From Shewanella sp. GD04112 (GTDB taxonomy: Bacteria; Pseudomonadota; Gammaproteobacteria; Enterobacterales; Shewanellaceae): 64,000 nt of DNA. The stretch is from the NCBI RefSeq assembly GCF_029835735.1, contig NZ_JAOEAL010000001.1, positions 310,001 to 374,000 on the forward strand, given 5' to 3'. The notes beneath the pieces are model-generated. The model saw only the letters and a list, made by a program, of their open reading frames with translations, had not been told where the DNA came from and searched no databases. Below, one piece after another: positions 25,793-34,192 of the stretch (positions are counted from its first letter, which is position 1; every line of letters begins with the position of its first letter). The position numbers and the translations under genes are program-made.

Positions 25793-26854
25793 ATGAGCAT
25801 GATGAATGCCATTGTGATGCAGGATGGCGACGTCAGCCTGCAACGGGTCGAGCAACCTAAGCCGCAGGCGGGCCAAGTGTTAGTGCGTAGCCTCGCCTGT
25901 GGGATCTGTGGTTCGGACATTCATATCACTCGTCACTACAGTGAAGTGTTTGATTTTTATCGTAAGCTTGGGGTCATGCCCGAAGGTGTTGACAATCATG
26001 CCGCTGTGATGCTCGGCCATGAGTTTTGTGCCGAAATTGTCGAGTTTGGTCCACAGACCCAGCAGGCCTTAGCGCTTGGCACTCGGGTGACATCTGTTCC
26101 CATTCTGATGAGCCAAAATGGTGCGGGAGTAGGAGTCACGCCTGGGATGAATGGGGCCTATTCTGAATATTTTATTCTCGATGAAGCCCTATTGATGCCT
26201 GTGCCTGAACATTTACCGCCGGAGGCCGTGGCACTGACTGAACCCTTAGCCGTGGGATTGCATGCGGTGAATCGGGGTGATATGCAGGCCGGGGATGTGG
26301 CGCTGGTTGTGGGCTGCGGCCCTATTGGTCTGGCGGCGATCTCCGCGCTGCACTTACAAGGCGTGACAAAGATAGTGGCGGCGGATTTACAGGGCGATAA
26401 ATTGCAATTAGCCCGTGAATTTGGGGCGACTCATACAGTGAACCCCAGCGAGCAGGACGAAGTCGCCTTCGCCGCCGAGCTTGCTGCGGGTAAGCGTTTG
26501 GTCATATTCGAATGTGTCGGTATCCACAGGCTTATCGAAGGTTTTGTGCAGCGCGCGCCCGCCAAGGCGACGATAGTGGTGACGGGCATTCACACTGCCA
26601 ATGCCAATATCAATTACGCCTATGCCACGGTCAAAGAATTGGATATGCGCTTCTCCTACTATTATCAGCCGGCGGAATTTGCCGCCTGTTTAGCGGAATT
26701 AGCCCAAGGTACTATTCCTTGGCGTAAGCTGCTCACGGGTAAAGTGGGGATGGATGGTGTATCGGGGGCATTCAAGCAATTAATGCAACCGAATCCACAC
26801 ATTAAAGTTGTGATAGAGCCTTGGCGAAATGGCGAGCTAGAGACGCTCAGCTAA
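25793..26854 (+). CDS. Zinc-binding alcohol dehydrogenase (MDR family)
   Basis: A 353-residue medium-chain dehydrogenase. Catalytic-zinc residues are in CGICGSD and GHEF. The Rossmann motif is VVGCGPIGLAA near residue 185. The usual four-cysteine structural-zinc lobe (CxxCxxCx7C) is absent. In its place is a short glycine-rich segment (NGAGVGVTPGMNGAYSEYF). Together with the SDR and the dioxygenase-like cupin it forms an operon under AraC-type control, suggesting stepwise oxidation of an alcohol, perhaps aryl or alkyl, ending in ring- or ketone-cleavage. A terminator follows directly. Confidence 0.88.
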   Translation: MSMMNAIVMQDGDVSLQRVEQPKPQAGQVLVRSLACGICGSDIHITRHYSEVFDFYRKLGVMPEGVDNHAAVMLGHEFCAEIVEFGPQTQQALALGTRVTSVPILMSQNGAGVGVTPGMNGAYSEYFILDEALLMPVPEHLPPEAVALTEPLAVGLHAVNRGDMQAGDVALVVGCGPIGLAAISALHLQGVTKIVAADLQGDKLQLAREFGATHTVNPSEQDEVAFAAELAAGKRLVIFECVGIHRLIEGFVQRAPAKATIVVTGIHTANANINYAYATVKELDMRFSYYYQPAEFAACLAELAQGTIPWRKLLTGKVGMDGVSGAFKQLMQPNPHIKVVIEPWRNGELETLS

Positions 26855-26877
26855 TCGCTCGACACTCAATCTAATAA

Positions 26878-26904
26878 AGCCGCACATTAATGTGCGGCTT
26901 TTTT
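26878..26904 (+). terminator. Terminator of the SDR-cupin-dehydrogenase operon
   Basis: Perfect 11-base palindrome AGCCGCACATT / AATGTGCGGCT followed by a T-run, 24 bases after the dehydrogenase stop. Confidence 0.85.
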
Positions 26905-27204
26905 GTTCATTGTTAGCGTTTTTGATATCCTCAATTGGCTAATTTTTAATCCTGCATGGGCTCACAAAATAGCGACTTTTAGCCGATTTCGATTGTGTTT
27001 TAGCGAATGTAGCCTAGGGTTAATTGTTAGGCCAATCCTTAGTGATGGCATTGTCTTTGTTACCAAATTTGTCTTTTCTGCTGTCACAAGATTGCCAATA
27101 AGCCTTGGCAAACTGTGAAGGCTCTCGTTTTGACCGTAGTGTGTCTAGCAAGAGTTTTAGGGCGCGCTACTCCCGTTAGTGCAAGCTAAGTAAAGGAATA
27201 TTCA
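26905..27204. other. katG promoter region
   Basis: About 300 bases without a credible gene. AAAGGA stands a few bases before the katG ATG. I looked for an OxyR site (four ATAG-type elements) and could not find a convincing one. Confidence 0.4.
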
Positions 27205-29391
27205 ATGGACAAGACTCAAAGCTCCCAAGGTAAATGCCCCGTGATGCATGGGGCAAATTCAGCGGTCGCCAGCAACAATATGGATTGGTGGCCGAAGGCA
27301 CTTAACCTCGATATTTTGCACCAGCACGATAAGAAGACGGATCCTATGGATCCTAAGTTTAACTATCGCGAAGCCTTCAACAGCTTAGATCTCGCCGCAG
27401 TGAAGCGCGACCTCAATGCCTTAATGACCGACAGCCAAGATTGGTGGCCCGCCGACTGGGGACACTATGGTGGCCTGATGATCCGTATGGCATGGCACTC
27501 GGCCGGGACCTATAGAGTCGCCGATGGCCGTGGCGGCGCGGGAACGGGCAATCAACGCTTTGCCCCACTCAATAGCTGGCCCGATAACGCCAACTTAGAC
27601 AAGGCGCGCCGTTTACTCTGGCCGATTAAGAAAAAATACGGCAATAAACTCTCATGGGCGGATTTAATGATCCTCGCGGGCAATGTGGCCTACGAGTCTA
27701 TGGGCCTAAAAACCTATGGTTTTGCTGGTGGCCGCGAGGATATTTGGCACCCAGAGAAGGACATTTATTGGGGTTCTGAAAAACAATGGTTAGCGCCAAC
27801 GGAAAATCCCAACAGCCGTTACTCGGGCGAGCGTGACCTTGAAAACCCCTTGGCCGCCGTAATGATGGGGCTGATCTATGTGAATCCAGAAGGGGTCGAT
27901 GGCAAACCCGATCCCCTGCGCACCGCCCAAGATGTGCGTGTCACCTTTGCGCGAATGGCGATGAATGATGAAGAGACAGTGGCCTTAACCGCGGGTGGCC
28001 ACACTGTGGGTAAGTGCCATGGTAATGGCAAGGCGCAGGATCTTGGCCCCGAGCCTGAGGGCGAAGATCTTGAGGCTCAAGGTTTAGGCTGGCTCAACAA
28101 AAAAGGCCCAGGCATTGGCGCAAATGCCGTGACCAGTGGCCTAGAAGGCGCTTGGACGACTCATCCCACTCAATGGGATAACGGTTATTTTCACCTACTG
28201 TTAAATTACGATTGGGAATTGAAAAAAAGCCCAGCGGGCGCCTCGCAGTGGGAACCGATTAATATCAAAGAGGAAGATAAAGTCGTCTCTGTGGGCGATC
28301 CGAATCGCAAGTTTAATCCCATCATGACGGATGCGGATATGGCGATGAAGATGGACCCTGAGTATCGCAAAATCTCTGAGAAGTTTTATCAGGACCCCGC
28401 CTATTTCTCCGAGGTATTTGCCCGAGCTTGGTTTAAGTTAACCCATCGCGATCTGGGTCCGAAGAGCCGCTACTTGGGGCCAGAAGTGCCGAATGAGGAT
28501 TTGCTTTGGCAAGACCCGATCCCAAGCGTCGATTATCGCTTAGATGCCAGTGAGATTGTCGACCTGAAGGCGAAATTATTAGCGTCGGGACTCAGCGTAT
28601 CCGAGTTAGTAGCAACGGCGTGGGACAGTGCCCGCACCTTCCGAGGCTCGGATTTCCGTGGTGGCGCCAATGGCGCGCGGATCCGCTTAGCACCGCAAAA
28701 GGATTGGCAGGCGAACGAACCCGAGCGGCTGCAGAAGGTGCTTAAAGTATTGACTGAGCTGCAGGCAAGCCTAAGTAAAAAAGTCAGCATCGCCGACTTA
28801 ATCGTGCTGGGCGGCGCCGCTGCGATTGAAAAGGCCGCCCACGAGGCGGGAGTGAAAGTGACTGTGCCCTTTATCCCCGGCCGTGGCGATGCGACGCAGG
28901 AAATGACCGATGTGGAATCCTTTGCCGTGCTTGAGCCCTTGCACGATGCGTATCGTAACTGGCAGAAAAAGGATTATGTGGTTCAGCCCGAGGAGATGAT
29001 GCTCGATCGTACTCAACTGATGGGGTTAACTGCCCATGAGATGACAGTACTGGTTGGCGGAATGCGGGTGTTAGGCACTAACTATGGCGGTACAGGTCAT
29101 GGTGTGTTTACCGACAAAGTAGGTGTGTTAACCAATGATTTCTTTGTGAATCTGACCGACATGGCCTACAACTGGAAGCCTGCTGGCAGCAATCTTTATC
29201 AGATAGTCGAGCGCAAAACTGGCGCGGTGAAGTGGACCGCTACCCGCGTCGATCTGGTGTTTGGTTCTAACTCGATTTTGCGTGCCTATGCCGAGGTCTA
29301 TGCGCAGGATGATGCCAAAGAGAAGTTTGTGCATGACTTTGTGGCCGCTTGGACTAAGGTGATGAATGCCGATAGGTTCGATTTGGCTTAG
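27205..29391 (+). CDS. katG: Catalase-peroxidase KatG
   Basis: A 728-residue bifunctional heme enzyme that destroys H2O2. The distal triad is Arg94, Trp97 and His98 in RMAWHSAGTYR. The covalent Met-Tyr-Trp adduct needed for catalase activity is present as Trp97, Tyr225 (GLIYVNPEG) and Met251 (RMAMND). The proximal His is in AGGHTVGKCHG. The C-terminal duplicated domain is complete. No periplasmic signal peptide is seen, so it acts in the cytoplasm. AAAGGA lies 7 bases before the ATG. It has its own terminator and is monocistronic. Confidence 0.98.
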   Translation: MDKTQSSQGKCPVMHGANSAVASNNMDWWPKALNLDILHQHDKKTDPMDPKFNYREAFNSLDLAAVKRDLNALMTDSQDWWPADWGHYGGLMIRMAWHSAGTYRVADGRGGAGTGNQRFAPLNSWPDNANLDKARRLLWPIKKKYGNKLSWADLMILAGNVAYESMGLKTYGFAGGREDIWHPEKDIYWGSEKQWLAPTENPNSRYSGERDLENPLAAVMMGLIYVNPEGVDGKPDPLRTAQDVRVTFARMAMNDEETVALTAGGHTVGKCHGNGKAQDLGPEPEGEDLEAQGLGWLNKKGPGIGANAVTSGLEGAWTTHPTQWDNGYFHLLLNYDWELKKSPAGASQWEPINIKEEDKVVSVGDPNRKFNPIMTDADMAMKMDPEYRKISEKFYQDPAYFSEVFARAWFKLTHRDLGPKSRYLGPEVPNEDLLWQDPIPSVDYRLDASEIVDLKAKLLASGLSVSELVATAWDSARTFRGSDFRGGANGARIRLAPQKDWQANEPERLQKVLKVLTELQASLSKKVSIADLIVLGGAAAIEKAAHEAGVKVTVPFIPGRGDATQEMTDVESFAVLEPLHDAYRNWQKKDYVVQPEEMMLDRTQLMGLTAHEMTVLVGGMRVLGTNYGGTGHGVFTDKVGVLTNDFFVNLTDMAYNWKPAGSNLYQIVERKTGAVKWTATRVDLVFGSNSILRAYAEVYAQDDAKEKFVHDFVAAWTKVMNADRFDLA

Positions 29392-29420
29392 TCACTAGCG
29401 CTTAAGCTTAGCGCGAACAT

Positions 29421-29450
29421 AAAAGGTGCAGCTTGGGCTGCACCTTTTTT
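29421..29450. terminator. Bidirectional terminator after katG
   Basis: Arms AAAAGGTGCAGC and GCTGCACCTTTT with loop TTGG and a T-run. Serves katG and the convergent Fe-S membrane protein gene. Confidence 0.9.
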
Positions 29451-29477
29451 ATGTCTACTTAGCAATAAATCAGAGAG

Positions 29478-30692
29478 TTAATGGCCCACTCGGTCAATCA
29501 CTTGGATAAGCTCCATGCGGATACTGTCCGGTGTTTGGCTGTGCCAGAATCCGGCTAAATAGGCGCCGAGTGGCAGGGCAAAGAGCGCCAATAATAACAA
29601 GACTAACAAGCCCTTATGGCTAACGCTGTGGCCAGATTTTAGGCTAAAACCGAGTGCCGCCGATTTAGGACAGGCGGCGACGCAGCGCATACAGGCTTGG
29701 CACTCGTCGCTGCGAACCGTGGTTTTGGTGTGCACTATGATGTTGGCTGGGCAGGCGCGGGTACATTTGTCGCATTTCATGCCTTTAGCTTCGATCAGGC
29801 AATGTTGAGTATTGCGGCGGATCTTGAGCGGGCTGGCAAAACTTAAGATCCCAAGCATGGCGCCATAGGGACACAAGTAGCGGCAAAATCCTTGGCGACG
29901 CCACGCCGCTAAGGCGAGGATAAGCGCAAAGCAGGCTAAGGTGATGAGGCCTGGCGTGACAAAAAACAGCGCCATCTTAAGGTCGGCAATCTTGTGGTAG
30001 TTGCCCTGTAGATAATAGGGAATCGATTCGCTAGGCATACCGATAACGATGTAAAACAGCCCCAGCAGCAATAAGTATTTCAGCATCCGCAGTGGCCAGT
30101 CCAACCATGCGGGCGGCGCCAGTTCGGCCTTGATAAAGCCCTTGCGTAAGGCGTAGAGATATTCGCCTGCAAGCCCTAATGGGCAGGCCCAGCCACAAAA
30201 GGCGCGTTTGCAGAGTAGGCCCGTGAGTAGCACGGCGGCGAGCATGACGGCTGCGGCGGGATGGGTTTGGTCCCACAGGTTGAGCGTCACTATGGCTTTT
30301 AGCTCAATGCCACCCGCGATAGGTAAGAAGGCATCGACGACATCGGGGCGCATCAACCAAGGCACTATGCCTTGTTTAAGCTGGATAGCATTGATGCAGT
30401 ATTGGATAGCGACGATAAACAGTGAGAGCGCGAGCAGATGTTGGCAGCCTTCACGTAGGGTGTTGATTTTTATCTCGCCCTTTAATTCCTCAGGGACAAA
30501 CTTGTTGGCAATCAGGCACAGCGGCAAGGCAATGGCTAGGGCGAGCGCCAAAGGCCAGTAGAGGCTAATCGCCACGGCGCCAACACTCAGGAGTAAGGTG
30601 GCCACTGCTCCCCATTTTTTACCGCTCCAATAGCTTAGGGATGCGATATACATCAGGGCCAACATCAGGGTAAGAGATTCAATAAAAGTCAT
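29478..30692 (-). CDS. NapH/NosR-like polyferredoxin membrane protein
   Basis: A 404-residue membrane protein with about six helices and 4Fe-4S motifs. CGWACPLGLAGE and CRYLCPYGAMLG are the membrane-bound CxxxCP pairs of the NapH/NosR/RdxA group. Near the C terminus, CDKCTRACP and CQACMRCVAACP form two ferredoxin-type clusters. It probably carries electrons from the quinone pool or NAD(P)H toward a periplasmic or membrane partner, but no partner gene is adjacent. The start at 30692 (MTFIESLTLM) is chosen because the 30 residues upstream lack membrane character. The ribosome site is weak. Confidence 0.88.
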   Translation of the reverse strand: MTFIESLTLMLALMYIASLSYWSGKKWGAVATLLLSVGAVAISLYWPLALALAIALPLCLIANKFVPEELKGEIKINTLREGCQHLLALSLFIVAIQYCINAIQLKQGIVPWLMRPDVVDAFLPIAGGIELKAIVTLNLWDQTHPAAAVMLAAVLLTGLLCKRAFCGWACPLGLAGEYLYALRKGFIKAELAPPAWLDWPLRMLKYLLLLGLFYIVIGMPSESIPYYLQGNYHKIADLKMALFFVTPGLITLACFALILALAAWRRQGFCRYLCPYGAMLGILSFASPLKIRRNTQHCLIEAKGMKCDKCTRACPANIIVHTKTTVRSDECQACMRCVAACPKSAALGFSLKSGHSVSHKGLLVLLLLALFALPLGAYLAGFWHSQTPDSIRMELIQVIDRVGH

Positions 30693-31169
30693 GTTAATAC
30701 TGCAAATAGAATACACGTATTCAGTCTGAGTCGAACTGACGGGATAAGTTTTTGAGCTAAAAGTGAATTTGTGCGGTAGATCCAATAATTATACGATTGA
30801 GAAACCAAAGCGCGCCTTAGCTCACAAAGCCAAATATCTTAGCCTTGCACAAAAGAAACAGAGAATGCAGGGAGGGTGAAACTAGTCGCTTTATCATAGA
30901 CCTGTTAAATGGAACTCGCTTTTTGGCTATCGATATATTTTTGAGTGTTATTTATACAGCAACAACCTCTTGTCTGTAAAACTAATAAACTAGAGGTGAT
31001 ATCCCAGTCTATGGTGAGTCCCCCCTTATTGAGCTTTCCGTGAAATCTGCGGCATAAATTTTAAGTCCGTGAAAGCTTTAGGCTAAAGGTAAACTTGTTT
31101 ATACTGTCAGCATTAACATTGAAATCTCTTAATGGTAAACATTTTTTAACAAGACAAGGGGGGGGTCAC
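30693..31169. other. AT-rich intergenic region, left edge of sulfotransferase island
   Basis: About 480 bases where the composition changes sharply to AT-rich. No gene, repeat or terminator is recognised. The only notable feature is at its end: eight consecutive G at 31158-31165, in the ribosome-binding region of the next gene. Confidence 0.4.
31158..31165 (+). promoter_or_regulatory. G8 tract in the ribosome-binding region
   Basis: Eight G residues 4 bases before the TTG start of the TPR-sulfotransferase, inside its ribosome-binding site. Such tracts slip during replication, so the spacing could vary between cells. This is inferred. Confidence 0.5.
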
Positions 31170-32747
31170 TTGAGCCAAGAAGAACAATATTTAAAAGATG
31201 CCAAGGCTTGTTTCGCTGCACGACAATTTTCATCTGCGAGCAGGTATGCGCGAAAAGTGATTCGCCTTCAACCTCAAAATCTAGATGCATTATTAATTTT
31301 GGCGCAACTTGCGCTTGAAGCGAATGATTTCAAGGATGCTGAAATTAAATTCGACACTATTTTAATACTGGATCCCAGTTCGGTGAGTGCACTTAGAAGT
31401 AAATTACATTTGTTAGAAGTTCGGCAACGCTATTTTGAACAAATTGATATTATCAATTGCCTTATCAAAATCACTCCAGACGATCTCGAGCTACACTTTA
31501 AACTCGGTATAGCGGCACTACAAACTGGAAACATGGTCTTGGCAACCGAAGAATTAAACTATTGTGTTAAAAATAATTATGATAATGGCGCTGTAAAATT
31601 GAATTTAGGCCATATTTACAAAGCGACAGGTAATACACAACTTGCTGCATTTTATTACCATGAATTTATTGCAGAAAAACCAGAAAAGAAAGCTGCCGGA
31701 TTTTGGGGGTTAGCAGATTTAAAAAATTATACGTTTTCAGAAATGGATAAAATAGAAGTCATTACTGCCATAAATACTCCATCGCAGTCAGATGCAAGCC
31801 TTGCATTATTATTATATACACTGAATCGGATCTATGAACAGTCAGGTGATAATAAGCTAGCATTTGATGCTATGGTTAGGGCTAACAATCTCTTGGTGCC
31901 ACTAAAACCATTTAAAAAAGCCTTATTTGTTAACACTGTACAATCTCTACTCCATACAAACTTGACTCCACGTATGGCAGTTGATGGGGGCTCTATCCCC
32001 ATTTTCATTGTTGGTATGCCCCGTTCAGGGACAACATTAGTCGAACAGATTCTTGCGAGCCATAGTTTAATTGGTGCAACCGATGAGCTACCTTATATAG
32101 AGAGAATAGCATTAACCCTTGAACAAGCAGGTGGCTACGCTAAACAACTGGAAAATTTTAATCAACAGCAAATAAATCAGTATCAACAGCAATATTTACA
32201 AGAATCTGCTCAGTATTTTACAGAGGTTCCTTATTATTTCATTGATAAAAATCCCAATAATTTCCTTCATATCGGTTTGATCAAAACACTTTTCCCTCAG
32301 GCAAAAATTATAAATGTCATTCGGCATACGACGGATAATGCCCTCAGTGTATTTAAACAATACTTCAGTGTTGGGCACAATTATTCCTACTCATTAGATA
32401 ATATCAAAGTGTATTGGGAAAATTATCTCGAGCTGATGAAGCATTGGGATCGTCTATTTCCGCAAGAAATATATCATCTCTGCTTCGAAAGACTAGTTAC
32501 TCAGCCTGACGATCAAATTCCTAAGTTGCTTGCATACTGTGGTGTAGAATTTGAAGTTGATTGTCTAAATTTTTATCAGTCTACGCGACCTGTTTTGACA
32601 CCTAGTGCAAGTCAAGTTAGACAGCCCATGAACACTAAGGCTATAGGGCAATGCGAAAAATATCAGCCATTTATGGCACAAGACTATCTCGATTTTGAGG
32701 AGATCAATGCTAAAGTTAAAAAATGTTTGTTAAGTGCAAAAATTTAA
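31170..32747 (+). CDS. TPR-repeat sulfotransferase
   Basis: A 525-residue protein with about six tetratricopeptide repeats (residues 10-230) followed by a sulfotransferase domain. The PAPS-binding loop is IFIVGMPRSGTTLVEQILASH (two short parts: GMPRSGTTLVEQ, near residue 284) and the 3'-phosphate site is in NVIRHTTDNALSVFKQYF. No ATG lies in a usable position. I chose TTG at 31170 because a G8 run with AAG ahead of it forms a purine-rich ribosome site about 5 bases upstream. Substrate unknown, but TPR-sulfotransferases act on proteins, lipids or polysaccharides. It faces the sulfotransferase/hydroxylase operon on the other strand. Confidence 0.85.
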   Translation: MSQEEQYLKDAKACFAARQFSSASRYARKVIRLQPQNLDALLILAQLALEANDFKDAEIKFDTILILDPSSVSALRSKLHLLEVRQRYFEQIDIINCLIKITPDDLELHFKLGIAALQTGNMVLATEELNYCVKNNYDNGAVKLNLGHIYKATGNTQLAAFYYHEFIAEKPEKKAAGFWGLADLKNYTFSEMDKIEVITAINTPSQSDASLALLLYTLNRIYEQSGDNKLAFDAMVRANNLLVPLKPFKKALFVNTVQSLLHTNLTPRMAVDGGSIPIFIVGMPRSGTTLVEQILASHSLIGATDELPYIERIALTLEQAGGYAKQLENFNQQQINQYQQQYLQESAQYFTEVPYYFIDKNPNNFLHIGLIKTLFPQAKIINVIRHTTDNALSVFKQYFSVGHNYSYSLDNIKVYWENYLELMKHWDRLFPQEIYHLCFERLVTQPDDQIPKLLAYCGVEFEVDCLNFYQSTRPVLTPSASQVRQPMNTKAIGQCEKYQPFMAQDYLDFEEINAKVKKCLLSAKI

Positions 32748-33036
32748 CCCAAAACGGTCCAGATAGCTATTATTTAGAATAGAGTTATGGATTGTCTCGG
32801 AGAGCTTGTTCATCTTCTTGGGGTGGATTAGCTCTACTTGTTGTTTATGGTGTGATTTGAAAATTCGTGCCGACACTGTAATATTTAATCACCAGCGAAA
32901 TTTTACCTATTTGCAAACGTATAAAGTGTTAAATGGCTCCTCAAATCATTAAATTAATATAATTCAATCGATTATTTTTTTTGGGTGGTATGGTGATATT
33001 CACGAAGCATTGAACTAAAAGTATTTCAATTTTTTG
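32748..33036. other. AT-rich gap between convergent genes
   Basis: About 290 bases with no gene. It ends at a hairpin (33037-33067) that looks like the terminator of the minus-strand operon. No distinct terminator for the TPR-sulfotransferase is visible. Confidence 0.4.
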
Positions 33037-33067
33037 AAAAATGCTGCCCTCTTAGAGAGGCAGCATT
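33037..33067 (-). terminator. Terminator of the hydroxylase/sulfotransferase operon
   Basis: Arms ATGCTGCC and GGCAGCAT with a short A-rich continuation, giving TTTTC on the minus strand. Located 32 bases after the out-of-frame SEC-C end at 33099. Confidence 0.65.
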
Positions 33068-33098
33068 ACTAAGTAGTCAGTATTTTATTGATGTAAGA

Positions 33099-33183
33099 TT
33101 AACTTATCTTTCCATGGCAATTTTTATATTTTTCACCAGAGCCACAATGGCATGTACTATTTCGAGTTAATCCTATTTTTTTT
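33099..33183 (-). pseudogene. SEC-C motif separated from its gene by an A8 frameshift
   Basis: With seven instead of eight A, the hydroxylase frame would read on through GLTRNSTCHCGSGEKYKNC and HGKIS and stop at 33099. The CxCx8CH spacing is exactly that of the SEC-C motif, as in the neighbouring sulfotransferase. So the motif belongs to the hydroxylase but is out of frame here. Possible causes are slippage-based phase variation, transcriptional slippage or a sequencing error. Confidence 0.75.
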
Positions 33184-34167
33184 CGATTCATTTTTATTTA
33201 TGGACTTAATAACGTTAGTGGTTGGCAGTGCTAATTCTACATTCATTGATGGACCTATTATCAGCTGTGCTAAAATTTTTACAGCGGAAGTACCATTTTT
33301 GATAAAAATATTTTTATCAAACTGGCTTGCTTGTTTCAGCACTTCATTTCGTAATCGATGAAATAAAGGCCAGCCAGTTTTATCTTCACCATATAAAAAC
33401 CATAACTCACGCCAATCAGATACAAAATTCTTTAATAGTTTAGCAAATTGTGCTTTTGTTGATTCAGAACTTTGGCTGTAAGACTGTACCTCGGTTATTA
33501 AATCATTCACTAATAATTCAACTTCACCAGGTGACATTATTATTTGGTAATTATTTTTTTCTGTACGAAGTTCAATCCGTTTTTTAGGCTGATAATTAAG
33601 GAATTTACGAGATGTCGAACCATCTTCGTGGATATTTTCGATCATATCCCAAAAATGGCTTGAACCAGCAAAATCAATCACTAAATGGACACGGGATTGG
33701 TTACTGTTATTTTCAACTTTGTGGAATTCCCATGAGTCAAAAATCCAGCAATCACCAGCAGCCATATGTATACGTTTGTTAGCACACTGGAAAATAACAG
33801 TGTCGGTGGTAGTTATGGGAATATGTACTCTGACACGTTTATACCAGTGATAATTGATATCTGAATGTAATGGGACTTCGCATCCAGCATCAAGTTTCAT
33901 CAATCGAGTTCGGCCAACCACCTCGCCAAATGAAGCGATTACTTGTTGCAGATATTCACATCTGAGTAATGCCGAAGTTGGCAGCATAATACCCTTAAAG
34001 TCATTATTAAATTCACCATTGACAGATATTAAAGGTAAAGCTGAGTTTCCTTTAAAATTTTCATGATGTGGCACCCATTCAGAATCAGCAAATTGTGCGA
34101 TCTCTTGCTGCATTTTTTCTAAATCAAATTGTAATGGGAGTTGATAAAATTCACGCTTAAGTTTCAT
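33157..34167 (-). CDS. Aspartyl/asparaginyl beta-hydroxylase-like protein, frameshifted SEC-C end
   Basis: A 336-residue protein with an Asp/Asn beta-hydroxylase-type Fe(II)/2-oxoglutarate domain in residues 1-190. The metal site is HSDINYHW (HxD) with a distal His in DSWEFHKVEN, and the R-x-H-L-V-I-D segment follows. The remaining 140 residues are unrecognised. The frame stops at 33157 after SKKNRINSK. Directly before that is an A8 run on the minus strand (33176-33183). If one A is removed, the frame continues to 33099 and encodes a complete SEC-C zinc motif (CHCGSGEKYKNCHG). GAAGAG lies 6 bases before the ATG. It is 25 bases after the sulfotransferase gene, so one operon. Confidence 0.82.
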   Translation of the reverse strand: MKLKREFYQLPLQFDLEKMQQEIAQFADSEWVPHHENFKGNSALPLISVNGEFNNDFKGIMLPTSALLRCEYLQQVIASFGEVVGRTRLMKLDAGCEVPLHSDINYHWYKRVRVHIPITTTDTVIFQCANKRIHMAAGDCWIFDSWEFHKVENNSNQSRVHLVIDFAGSSHFWDMIENIHEDGSTSRKFLNYQPKKRIELRTEKNNYQIIMSPGEVELLVNDLITEVQSYSQSSESTKAQFAKLLKNFVSDWRELWFLYGEDKTGWPLFHRLRNEVLKQASQFDKNIFIKNGTSAVKILAQLIIGPSMNVELALPTTNVIKSINKNESKKNRINSK

Positions 34168-34192
34168 TATTGTTAACTCTTCATCTGACGGG

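Noticed and set aside
26905..27204. An OxyR operator before katG
   Set aside because: Scattered ATAG-like elements are present but spacing and symmetry do not fit the four-element consensus.
29062..29070. Met in MRVLGTN as the KatG adduct residue
   Set aside because: Its distance from Tyr225 is far too large. Met251 in RMAMND has the 26-residue spacing of known catalase-peroxidases.
31095..31169. Upstream TTG start (31095) for the TPR-sulfotransferase
   Set aside because: No ribosome site there, and the added residues are unlike the TPR start. TTG at 31170 with the G-rich site fits better.
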